DNA from: Stenopsyche tienmushanensis
Lineage: Eukaryota > Arthropoda > Insecta > Trichoptera > Stenopsychidae
Direction: 5' to 3'
DNA length: 64,000 nt
Assembly: GCA_008973525.1 (NCBI GenBank)
Contig: WACJ01000525.1
Span: 1,860,001 to 1,924,000, forward strand
Part shown: in pieces, positions 24,787-34,810 of the stretch
Layout of the letters: each line of letters opens with the position of its first letter
How positions within the stretch are numbered: position 1 is the first letter of the stretch
The notes under the pieces: model-generated
Database searches by the model: none
Told to the model about the DNA's origin: nothing
What the model saw: only the letters and a program-made list of their open reading frames with translations
Position numbers and translations under genes: made by a program

Positions 24787-26521
24787 TGCTTTTAAATATT
24801 AAAACTTCCAATCTGCCAAATTTGTTTACACTGAACTCGAATCTTTATAATGAGATCATTTCGTTTAAACGATGAAAACTTTTCATATTTTCGATCCTGG
24901 CATTCACAAAACTTAACTTAGATATAAATTATCTCCAAAAAATTCAATAATTATTTCTAAGGCACAATAGAATGTAAATAGCTTTTAAATCCGAGCTATC
25001 AGAAATGGATTCCCGGATGGGAATTTTTTCAAAGGCAACAACCAGAATTGTTGGTTAGATATATCCGAGTTATGTATCTTTGTGAATGCATTCAATACTG
25101 ATATTGCTTGTGGACCAATATTTAAATATATTTTCTGCCCAATTTTCCACAATAATTTAATTGACGCCCTATTTTTTAATGGATTTTATATCCACAAGGG
25201 ACATGAACCTCACTTAAAATTTAATTTGACCCTTACGTGCTCTCATAGTGCAATTTTTGAAATGTTTTTATGAGAGTGCGTTTAGCAGTAGTTTCGCATT
25301 TAAGAGGAGTGTATTCATGCACCACGTGACTTGAAAACTCTTCATCATTTTTAACCGCTCACGAGATTCTTTGAACCTGCCTCGGTTTGAAGATTCCTTT
25401 TTAAGAATACTTCCGTTATGGCTTTTTTGTCTGGTTCGATTTCTGGATCACGTCGCGGGCATTAAGAAACACTAAATGGTGCTCCGGCGCACGTGTCACC
25501 CACCTATCTCTCCCCAATATTGTTTATGGGAAACGTGTTCGACTGAGGGCCACTCCTCGGAAATAAATTTTCAACCATCATTATCAAATTTCATAAAATT
25601 ACAGTGTGATCGGAGCAACGAAAGCCGGTGTGGTTGCGGCTTCCAAACTTCGCTTTGATAACGGTAGCTTCTACAACTGTGGAAAAGAGGATTGGAATTT
25701 AAAGCACAATGCCGTAGTCCCAAATCCAATCATAGCTTGAATTAAAAATGATTAATTTTTACACAATATAATTCATAAAATTAATAAATAGTCATCACAC
25801 TTATGATTCAATGTCATATCCTGGATATGTCCAAAGGGCGAAGGTCTTATCATTCATTAAAGACGATCTTGAACTTGAACATTTTCATAGTTATGTTGCG
25901 TCATTTATATTATAGATATTATTTTTTTTAAATAAATTTATTATAATTTAATTAAAGAAAAAAGCCCACTCCAAGACATATATCCTCCAAAGAAAGGATA
26001 ACTGCCTTTGATAAATGTTTGCATAAACACAATAAAAAGAAAAATCTACCTGTCGATTATTACAGCCAGAAAGAGGCATAAAGAGATATTTTTGAAGATT
26101 GTTTTAAAAGGAAATGAGTTCCCGAGATGTAAGCTTTTTTAAAAAATAAGGAATTGTCACAAAAACAGTATTATTATCAGATAATGTGACTTTTGATCCA
26201 AACGAAAGCATATTGTAAATAAACGATGAACTTATGGTTGTAGAATTTTTGCTCCCTAATGTGAATCCTTGATCCACCCAATGAACCAAGGCGTTATACA
26301 AATATTATCAACGAAATGTCTTAAGAAATCGTCAAAATCTTATGAAAACTTTTGCCGAGGAAAATGATAATTTGATCAATTCCAGGAAAAAAATAAGGAT
26401 ATTAAATGCTATATATATAGAATAACACAAAAGTAAAATCAAATCAGTAAAATCAAAAAAGTAACACTTCCTGACATGGAAATAGATTTAATACACTTTG
26501 AAGAGAGTGAAGCAGATGATA
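24787..26521. other. No supported gene
   Basis: AT-rich DNA with a slightly GC-richer patch around 25300-25690. Open frames at 25082-25273 and 25476-25658 have no recognisable content. Confidence 0.5.
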
Positions 26522-26630
26522 TACAGTAGACCTGCGGTAATCCGACAGACGTTTTGCAAGGCGTTGTCGGACTATAGAGTACTGCCACCGACTAGAGTAC
26601 CGTCCGAGATCGGTATTTATCGCATAAATC
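26522..26630 (+). mobile_element. pogo/Tigger-like end
   Basis: A TA is followed by cagtagacctgcggtaatcc and gacagacg, then about 20 bases later by gttgtcggactatagagtac. The outer CAGTAGACC word and the inner CGGACTATAGAG-type block are characteristic of pogo/Tigger-like terminal repeats. A matching opposite end was not found, so it is probably a fragment or a strongly decayed copy. Confidence 0.5.
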
Positions 26631-28149
26631 AATTAAAAATGATAGTATACTAAGATCAACAATTTAGTCCGATCTGTGTAAGATATAATAATTATCCGAA
26701 ATTGATAAGCATAAATAATGTTACCACAAAAAATGTAACAAGGACTAAAAAAGTGAACGAAATTGTAGGTTTCTTAATGAGATCCTGGTTTATTTATCAT
26801 TTTAGCAATGTTCCTTGATATAAGGATGTATATTGTGTTATCTGTATCAGATAAATATCTCGACGTATTACCGAAGATGCTTTGAATCTACGGTATTCAT
26901 AGTGTAAGAGATTAAATTAGATCAAATTTGCAATAGCCATGTGTCGATATCTCAGATTGGCGATAATGATGATAGAATCTACAAAATATTTTTCATACAT
27001 TACAAATAAGTTCTCAAAGAAATCCAGGCTTAAATGTTCTTCATTTTTCTTTCCACAACACTTCTACCCTATAGATTCAATTCAATTGATTCAAAATGCC
27101 TGTGATTAAAAAACGAATTTTCAATTGTATTGTATGTACGTGATCTTCATCATGTATCCAATTTTTGATTTTTTTTGTTGTTGTTGTTGATATTTTTGAG
27201 AAGAGTGTATATCAATTGAGGTCTCTGCTCTATCAAACTAGATCTTTTACGTGTATAAAAGAAACACATCGATGGTGCCGAGTGGGTCGATCAGATACAT
27301 TGAAAATTCTTTGGCCCAAACGAAGTACCATGGTTATGCCGAGTGGGTCATTAAATGTCTTAGAATTGGAGCTCGTGACGGGATAAGTGTTCCTCTTTGA
27401 TATTTTTCTCATAGCTATTATCCCGGAAAAATCCACTATTTCCAATGTTCATGACCTTCGACTTCTCCAGGGCTATTCTAATTTTTTTTAAAAATAAAAA
27501 ATATTGAGATACGACCTTATAAGGCCAGTGGACGATTTTTCTTGTATTTAGAACGATAAAATGAAAGTAAGAAAAAATATTTATTTTATCAATTCATTTA
27601 AAAGTCTCTCTCAAAGTCGTTTATCTTCATAGTACCCAAAATAACCTATCCAATTATGTCATGGCATAGACATTTTTTTAAATCAAATTTCATAAAAGCT
27701 AATGAAATATGTATGAAGTCAAATGCCCACGAACTCTTCCACTTCTGCGGCATTTAATATTTTATCATTCAATTAAATCATCTAAATATATAACATAACA
27801 ATGTGAAAAATTTGAATTGTATATAAGGTGGGATATTTGACCTGTTGTTCGATGAACTCTATTCAACGTTTGTTTTCTTATGACAACATGGTCTTATGTT
27901 ATGAATCACAACTTGCGACAAAGAAACAACAACACAAAGCAGATAAGAATAACAAATATTTTTGATGTTGATTTTTAAAAATGTCAAATGATAAAATTAG
28001 TTATAAAGAATTCATTCAATCATGCGTGCTATTCATTTTCGGAGCGTTTCCACAGAAACACAAACATGATCTCAATAATTCAACATCTCAGGATCATTTA
28101 TTATTGAGATTAGTTAGTTCTAGAAATTTCGTATCAATTGTTTCGTTGA
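26631..28149. other. No supported gene; two A-box-like words
   Basis: AT-rich, with a ttgttgttgttg run near 27177. At 27274 and 27336 the word tgccgagtgggtc occurs twice, 62 bases apart. It resembles the A box of serine or leucine tRNAs (tRGCNNAGYGG), but no B box or tRNA fold accompanies either copy. Confidence 0.4.
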
Positions 28150-28205
28150 AGGTTTATCCTGATTTCCTGGATCTGAAAATATGAATACTGAGATAATTAA
28201 TAAAG
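28150..28205 (+). repeat. Dispersed repeat copy (gatttcctggatctg family)
   Basis: Contains ggtttatcctgatttcctgg, atctgaaaat, then aatactgagataattaat. The closest relative is 48121-48190, which shares the core exactly. Both are followed at some distance by a similar attcaaataatttta word, suggesting that the repeat may extend further in decayed form. Confidence 0.6.
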
Positions 28206-28417
28206 CTGATCCTTTCTTACCTAAATATTATTATTCAAATAATTTTAATTCGGCTCTGCGTGAAATGTTATATTTATTGATGATTGACGAAGTGTTGTTA
28301 TAGTGGATTGGATCCTGGATAATGGTTCGGGTTTAAATCCAGATTATGAAAAATATTTTCACCGCAGCAAAAAAATTTGGAAGATCGAAAGTATTTATAT
28401 TTCTATTATTTATTTAG

Positions 28418-28466
28418 TTTACATTGATTTTATGGATTTAAAAACAAATACTGAGGCGATTAACAA
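28418..28466 (+). repeat. Dispersed repeat copy, degraded
   Basis: gtttacattgattttatgga, then tttaaaaacaaatactgaggcgattaac, aligns with the other family members at 24724 (minus), 28150 and 48121 but is more diverged. Just upstream (about 28300-28370) lies ggttcgggtttaaatcc, a B-box-like word that might mark a tRNA-derived head. Confidence 0.45.
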
Positions 28467-28929
28467 ATTCGGGTAGGACCGTTTATGCGCCACTGGATTT
28501 GCTACAACAATAAAATATAATTAATAAATAATGATAATTATATTTTTGATAAAATAATGATAATTTGTTGTAGTCTCATAGATTATCTTTTGACGAAAAT
28601 TCCTTTGAAGGCAACGACAAACCACTATATCCTGTTAAATGTTGATTTCTAACTTTTAACACACGCTAGGAAGGTCGAAGCTAAACTGACGCTAACCAAC
28701 ACTGTCAAAACGATGCCAATGTTTCTAATAACTCCTACCTAAAACCTCTATTCTAAGAATTTGCAAATAAGAACGTATTTTGACAACTCCCTTTTGTTTC
28801 CTTCTTCTTCTCATAGTACAGGGATATAGAGCCAGATAATTGAATTAGGGTTCACTGAGTGACCACTTCGTACTCTGAGGACCTGAACTGAGAGGAGTTC
28901 ACTTTGGTACTTATAACTAGGAAATCTAA

Positions 28930-29010
28930 TCCAGGGATATCGGATTGTTTTAGGTGCTCATAAATCCCGGGACTAGTAAACGTAGTCCCGAAAAATTCGG
29001 AATTGAAATT
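28930..29010. repeat. Degraded GC-rich repeat, relative of 2231-2325
   Basis: Words aatcccgggactagt, gtagtcccgaaaaattcgg and ccagggatatcgg recall the cluster at 2231-2325. The similarity is at the level of short motifs only. Confidence 0.3.
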
Positions 29011-29844
29011 TTTATCTAACAGAAATCGCACACCTCACCAGCATGATAAAGACTACTAAATTGAGACATTTCTGCCGAAATCTGGACGCTTAGAAATAGT
29101 GACATAACTACTAATTGGCGAGCTTAGGCGACGCCTAGGGGCAGTAACTGTCTAATCTATGTATACATATATATTTTTCAAATACAGTACATATATGTTA
29201 TATTAACCTTTCCCTACCGGTGATGTATTTACTACACCTCGACTTTAATAATGGGAATATCGATATGAAATATAATAGATGCGGGGTTCAGAATTTTTGT
29301 ATTCTTCCGTAATATAATCACGAATTTCATCAAAGTATTATAGTATATAAGTATTCATCTACAGCGACGGAAATAAACAATTTGTCGGTAAATCGGGAAT
29401 TTTGCGAATTTTAGTCCGTGTCTCAGAAAAAAGGAATTTTATAAGTTACATTGATGGTGTTATACGAAAATGGGAACTCACGCGGTCATAAACTTGAACT
29501 TGAGCAAATAGGAATTTTGTTGTGAAACTTTGTAAACACATTTTTAAATATTTTAATAACAATTTATGAAATCAAAAAAAAAATACAATTTTTCGAACTG
29601 TTAAGCCAGTGATTCTCAACCTTTTTGAAGTCACGGTGCACTTTTGACCATGGGAAAAAGTGACGGTGCACCAGAATTAAGAAGTCGAAAAATTTTGTAT
29701 ACATAGACATAATTTTTATTACATATTTAAAAAAATAATATTTACATACCATTTTTTTACATATTTTCTTTTTATGTCAAATTATATAAAAAATGTTTAA
29801 CATTGAAAATATATTTAGTTAGTTAATTTACTATCTTCCAAGCT

Positions 29845-30590
29845 TATCATAAACGCTTTGGAAGATGTGTTTAAACTGCTATCTTGGAAAAAGTGCCGAC
29901 ACAGTATTGACAACACACAAGTGGAGAAATTGTGACATAGTATTAATAGCCGAATCATCTGAAAAGCTTCAAGATATGCTCCAAGACCTAAACGAAGTGT
30001 CAAGTAATTTTATTCTGAAAATGAACATGGATAAAATCGAAGCCATGATAAATAGTCACAATTCTCAGACCTTCGGGGCGATATCCATTGGGGGAACACA
30101 AATTGAGATTAAAAATGAATACACTTATCTGGGACAAGTAATACATCTCAACAGAAATTGACAGACGAATTTCACTGGGATGGCAGCATTTAACCAACGC
30201 ATCATCCCAGTGTTAACCCACGAAGACGTGGAATCTAATATCAGGCATTTTACACAGAATAAAGTTTTCCCAGCGTTCCATAGAGAGATCTATGCTCGGT
30301 GTGTCTTTATAATATAGAATCAGAAACGAGGATATCCGAAGAAGAACTCGAGTAATAGACGCTACTGAAAGAATTGACACACTTAAGTGGCAATGGGGGA
30401 GACAAATGTGTCGAAGAAACGACGGTCGATGGGGAAGAAAAGTGTTGGAGTGGAGACCCCTGTAAGACTGACGACATCGAAAGAATAGCAGGATGAAGCT
30501 GGATGCGGAAAGCGGAGGATCGAGAGGGATGAAGATTCATGCGTTTAACGGTGGACGAACACAGACTGATGATGATGATGATGATGATTA
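29845..30590 (+). mobile_element. RTE-type retrotransposon 3' fragment
   Basis: The plus strand gives the C-terminal half of an RTE-like reverse transcriptase with breaks. It opens with INALEDVFKLLSW, goes through DIVLIAESSEKLQDMLQDLN, KMNMDKIEAMI and NEYTYLGQVIHLNRN, and ends with pieces such as IDTLKWQWGRQMCRRNDGRW then GRKVLEWRP. The catalytic FADD is ruined: the residues before DIVLIAES read KWRNC. The copy ends in a (tga) run at about 30567-30590, the tail usual for RTE elements. It is truncated at the 5' end and sits inside the hAT element, so it is younger than it. Confidence 0.85.
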
Positions 30591-31992
30591 TGAATCTTTC
30601 CTCAGCGGTCAGACTGCATGACGATTTGAAGATTCCGCCACGACCAGGCGCACAGCTCATCAGATACCCATTGAAACCATCCTACTGTATTCAACCATCG
30701 ACATCTTATTCCGCACTCTGTGTAAGAGTCTATTGTGACAATAAAATCAAAAGTTTATCGTGGCTTTAAAAAAAACATAATTTATCGGCTTTAAATTCTA
30801 CATCTTAAAATAGACATCAAGGACCGCCAATTTACTATAAATCGCAGTACAAAACACTTAAAAAACTAAGAACACTTGCCTGAGTATCGACGCTGCATGA
30901 CGTTCAGGATAGATCCTGGAGTACGGGACGCATTCTGGAACAACACTGCACTTTATTTATTAAGATATATCCCTCTGACGATTAAGCCAAACCGTATAAC
31001 CTAAGAACCGAACACGCACTGATTGTCGCCTAGCTTAATTCGACGGCTCAACTGAGCGTACGAATATAAATGTATTGATACTAAATGAAAATTATTATGA
31101 AAACCTATTGAAAGAATGCATGAGATTCTCTCTGAGATGAGCTCCTTTGATATATTCCCAAAAATATTTTTATCAAATTTGAAATTCATTAAAAAATAAT
31201 ATATTTATGCAACGAAAAGGATGGTGATTTTTTTTGAAAAATAATATTTTTGGGAATATATCGCAGCAGCTTATTTAATCCCATGATTTTTAAAAAATAG
31301 TTTTTCTTATAAATATTAATAATTTATCATAAATGCGTTTCAATTTGTCCGTCCAGTTTAGGCGTCGAGTTTATGCTATGCAACAATATTCGGTGCAGAG
31401 CTATATTTTATTTTCACAGGTTAGGATGTGCATGTGCGTATGTTAAGTGATATTTTTTAATACAGTGCCGTTCTGGAATGTGATCCATGTTCCAGACTGT
31501 ATCCCGATCGTCATGCAGCCAAAATATTGAGGCAAGTAGTCATAGTTTTTAAGTGTATTGTAATACGATTATTAGGCTTATTATCGAAATGTTTAATGTT
31601 GAACAATTGCATTGAGATTTCAAGAACACAGATTGGAAATAATACTCATAGTGGATTGGAAAATCAAGATGTCTATTTTAAGATGTAGGATTTAGGTCTG
31701 ATTTTTGTATCATTTTTTTAAAGTCAGGACTAACATTCAAATGTATATGTAAAATACGATATTCGGAAGTGATTCATTTAGCATTTCATAGCTAAAAGCT
31801 TCATTAAGTATCAATTTTTCCTAAGGTTAAAGAAAATACATCATATATCATTTTAAAAATATATCATCAATTGGACTAAAATGTGTCAAATATTTAATTT
31901 CAGGTATGAAATCGTGTTTAATATAAAAGCAATCCGCAATTGTTTGATTACGAAATCGACCAGCCTTGATCAATCAATAGTCTTAAATTTAG

Positions 31993-32096
31993 ATGGACGT
32001 TGTGAAAAATTGTACAGTGTGGTTCAAAAGAACTGCTGGTGAACCAAATTCCAAAGGTGTCCAGGACTTCAACATTCATGCAGTAAGAGCTCTCAG
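31993..32096 (+). other. Exon-like open segment inside the hAT element
   Basis: An ATG opens a 34-codon frame beginning MDVVKNCTVWFKRTAGEP that runs straight into a consensus splice donor (ctctcag|gtaagg). Codon use looks less AT-extreme than its surroundings. I do not recognise the peptide. It could be the first coding exon of a host gene running rightwards, a captured exon, or a remnant of the element's own gene. No partner exon was identified. Confidence 0.3.
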
Positions 32097-32486
32097 GTAA
32101 GGATAATAAGATTTACAAGATAAATTTGAGCTATCATTTAGTTTGTCATCTAAAATATACACACAAAATATTTGGTCTGATGGATGTTTAAATTCTTTGT
32201 TTTAGGTAAGTCTTTCGAATAGCGCAATATCAATCCGAAATACCGAAGTTTTCAAATATACTCATACTTTGAGTTAAATACATAATGCGTAAAAATACGT
32301 AAAACCGAAACATAAATATTCTTCAGAATATTGTCGACTATTTTTTCTGATTTTACTGGATACATTTTCTTTTGTATGAGACGTATGATGTCTAATAATA
32401 TCGTTACAACTTCTTTCACTTGTACTCCCTGTGTCATTAATATTTCGGTCTGATTCACGATTTCGTTTGGTAATAAATGTATCCAT

Positions 32487-32760
32487 TGTAAGGTAGGCGA
32501 GAACTCTCAGCTGAATACCGGGGCCCAGTTATGTTCGTGTTGCTTGTGTCGACCAGTCCCAGTTACCTCCGTTCATAGAGCTTCTGACGGCCTGCGACTG
32601 CCGCGTCTCCCGTAACGTTGACGAGAAAGATTCCACAGGGTGATGGTGCTGGATTTCAAAGACGATTGTTTCTCCACAGCATGTTTATTTACTCCACTTT
32701 GAACAGACTGCGGCTGCGAGGCGTAGAATACCCAAAGTCTACGTTAAACGGTTAACATAT
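32487..32760. other. GC-rich island inside the hAT element
   Basis: This segment is strikingly GC-richer than its AT-rich neighbours. On the minus strand it starts tgtgg near 32680 and ends ttaca at 32487, so a small solo LTR is conceivable. However, the flanking bases (ccat, gcat) are not an exact duplication, and I cannot assign a family. Confidence 0.3.
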
Positions 32761-33228
32761 GCGCAATTGATTTGGCTAATTCAAAATTACATTAACTCTT
32801 TCGTTGACTTTCATAATTTCGCCAACGACTTTTTCGGTATTCAGTGTTTTGCAAAATTTTTCGTTTTTACCAATTTTTTCACGATGCACTTGTAATAAGC
32901 TCGGGGTGCACCAGTGCACCGGTTGAGAAACACTGTGTTAAGCAGAAGAAAGATGATTGGAGGACAGGACGATTTATAGGATGTGATAGCTTCAGAAGAA
33001 GAATCCACAAATAGTAAAAACATATTTTGTATATTCCTTTAATGGAAAATGGATCGGATTAGGAATAGAATCAGTACTTGGAATTACATATTTTTGCTTT
33101 CACCTTTACTACTCGGGATCCCTCGGGTGGGTCGCAGTCAGGTTATTAATGACTACAATTTTGGTTGCCATTATATTTTATAACATGGAAGCTACAATCT
33201 CTTACACAATTTATATTAACGTATTCCT

Positions 33229-33400
33229 CCCTTAAGATTCGCAGACGATTTATCAGTTGCTCTTAACAGGATCTGCGCAAAACAATTTTGGGTCAAGGAT
33301 ACCCAGAAAAGGCTTAATAGTGAGCCCGGTCTAAGCCCTTCGAAAATTGATTAATTTTCCACGAAAATCAACACTCCAGCATCTGTGAGACTCATCCGAG
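33229..33400 (+). mobile_element. Non-LTR reverse transcriptase scrap (R1/LOA-like)
   Basis: A plus-strand frame reads PLRFADDLSVALNRICAKQF, WVKDTQKRLNSEPGLSPSKI, then D, a stop and FSTKINTP. It contains the catalytic FADD of reverse transcriptases followed at the right distance by a GLSxxxSK block and an FTRKRKxP-like block, the arrangement seen in R1/LOA/I-type elements. Nothing else of the element was found, so this is a short relic. Confidence 0.6.
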
Positions 33401-34620
33401 ATGCATCATTTAGCGGCCATATTTTTATATTATATGAAAAATGAACGGCTGTCAATCCATTTGCTTGGGTTTGAACTATTGTGACGTTGATAATACAATT
33501 TCGCAAATTAAAACTGTCCGATGCTCGCAGCCATAAATCTGACGCGAAATTTGCGTCCGAAGCGAAGATTTATTGGATGGCAAAGCCCCGTCGGAAAATT
33601 TAAAATGAAAACAAATTGCCACAATTAGGTAATATACGTATTTTTAAGTTGACCCTCAGAAATTTACAGCGGTTCTAAAGCTCGAAATTATTTTCTCTCT
33701 GGGCGTATGTATCGTTTTATAATTTTCGTGTCCACAGTTTTTCATGCGAAACTTCAGCGCCCATGCAAACTTTAATTAAAATACTTTTTTTTGTATTTTT
33801 TGTGGAGATTAAATTTTCCGTTACCATCATCAACAATATTAAAGCAGGGTCAAAAGTATACACGGATGTATGTGGACAACCGAGCTGCGTGTATGCTTTT
33901 TTTAAATTTCTCCTGTTTATCTCGAGAGCCCTCGTTCTCCTATTAAAGCGATAGCTAGAGTTAATATGTATACGTTTCGTTGAAAGAGTTCCACATCATT
34001 TTTAATTGAATTTTTCCTGCAATATTATGAAGCTCGTAAAGCGTCATTATTAAGTACATAAATATTATATATGCATTTCATGAAGAATATTTAATTAATA
34101 ATTAAAAAATAATCCAGTAAAGTTGTTCTTTAATACTAAAATTGTGCTATAGTCCCTATAACAAACTTTAATTGCAAAGATAATAAATATCAGTTGCTTG
34201 CAGTTATTATCAAACGATTGGCGTTCTTAAAAATCCGATAAATCTTTCAGAAAAGCCAAATGAGTCGATGAAAGCTTTTTGAAAGATAATATGAAAATTC
34301 CGAAATATGTTTAAAATTAAATGTGTACTTTTACACAATAAAAAGGCTTTGCTTAAAAACCAACATTTCATCTAGCTACTTTCAATTATAACCGAAACTA
34401 AAATCGGGTCACGTACCGTTAGTGCTAAATAATTCGGACATAAAATATGGAAGGTGGTTTTAGCTTGATGAATGAATCCAATCAGCACAAAAATGCAATT
34501 AATTTGAAACCGAGTATCTGAACCATTTATTCCCCATTAATGTTCATAGTATTTGTGTGAAAAATATCGACCTAGAAAAGTATTTGTATAAGTAATAAAA
34601 ATTACTATCACACCAATTGT
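33401..34620. other. No supported gene
   Basis: Moderately AT-rich. One 63-codon frame (33763-33954 plus) starts with hydrophobic residues resembling a signal peptide, but there is no domain and no splice context that I trust. Confidence 0.45.
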
Positions 34621-34624
34621 TACT

Positions 34625-34650
34625 CATATATATATATATATATATATAAA
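34625..34650. repeat. AT dinucleotide microsatellite
   Basis: A run of alternating ta dinucleotides followed by aaatata; a simple repeat. Confidence 0.8.
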
Positions 34651-34660
34651 TATACACTTA

Positions 34661-34810
34661 AATCTTTTTTTGTGCGGTAGATGCGCTCCGCGGAAAATCG
34701 CACAAAAAGAAATCGCATAAAAAAAACTATGACTTACATAGAAAAAGTGAAGATACGTTCAATCGATTTTAAAAACCGCATAACTTTGAAACAGCCATTT
34801 ACTGTTTTAT
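34661..34810 (-). repeat. Tigger-like terminal-type repeat, copy 1
   Basis: The minus strand reads ttatgcggtttttaaaat, gaacgtatct, tttttctatgtaa, ttttttttatgcgatttc, then gcgattttccgcggagcg. The same word order occurs on the plus strand at 56600-56760 and 57040-57205. Tandem atgcgg/atgcgatt words next to a ccccgtggaacgtatc-like end are typical of pogo/Tigger terminal regions. No transposase is seen. Confidence 0.55.

Larger units (their letters stand above)
29599..32943 (+). mobile_element. hAT-type DNA transposon with 8-bp target duplication
   Basis: The 3329-bp element 29607-32935 is flanked by a perfect 8-bp direct repeat (tgttaagc at 29599-29606 and 32936-32943). Its ends are inverted repeats matching at 14 of 15 positions (cagtgattctcaacc at the left; cagtgtttctcaacc on the minus strand at the right). 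Subterminal ggtgcac words are repeated at both ends. CAGTG...TCTCAACC ends and 8-bp duplications are typical of hAT elements, especially the Buster-like group. I see no hAT transposase inside. The interior was at least partly filled by an RTE fragment (29845-30590), so this is a defective or non-autonomous copy. A separate left end of the same family occurs at 60240-60425. Confidence 0.85.

Noticed and set aside
32487..32682. Solo LTR of a retrovirus-like element (tg...ca type ends in a GC-rich island).
   Set aside because: The flanking bases are not an exact duplication, no primer-binding site or related coding sequence is near, and no second copy is in the window.
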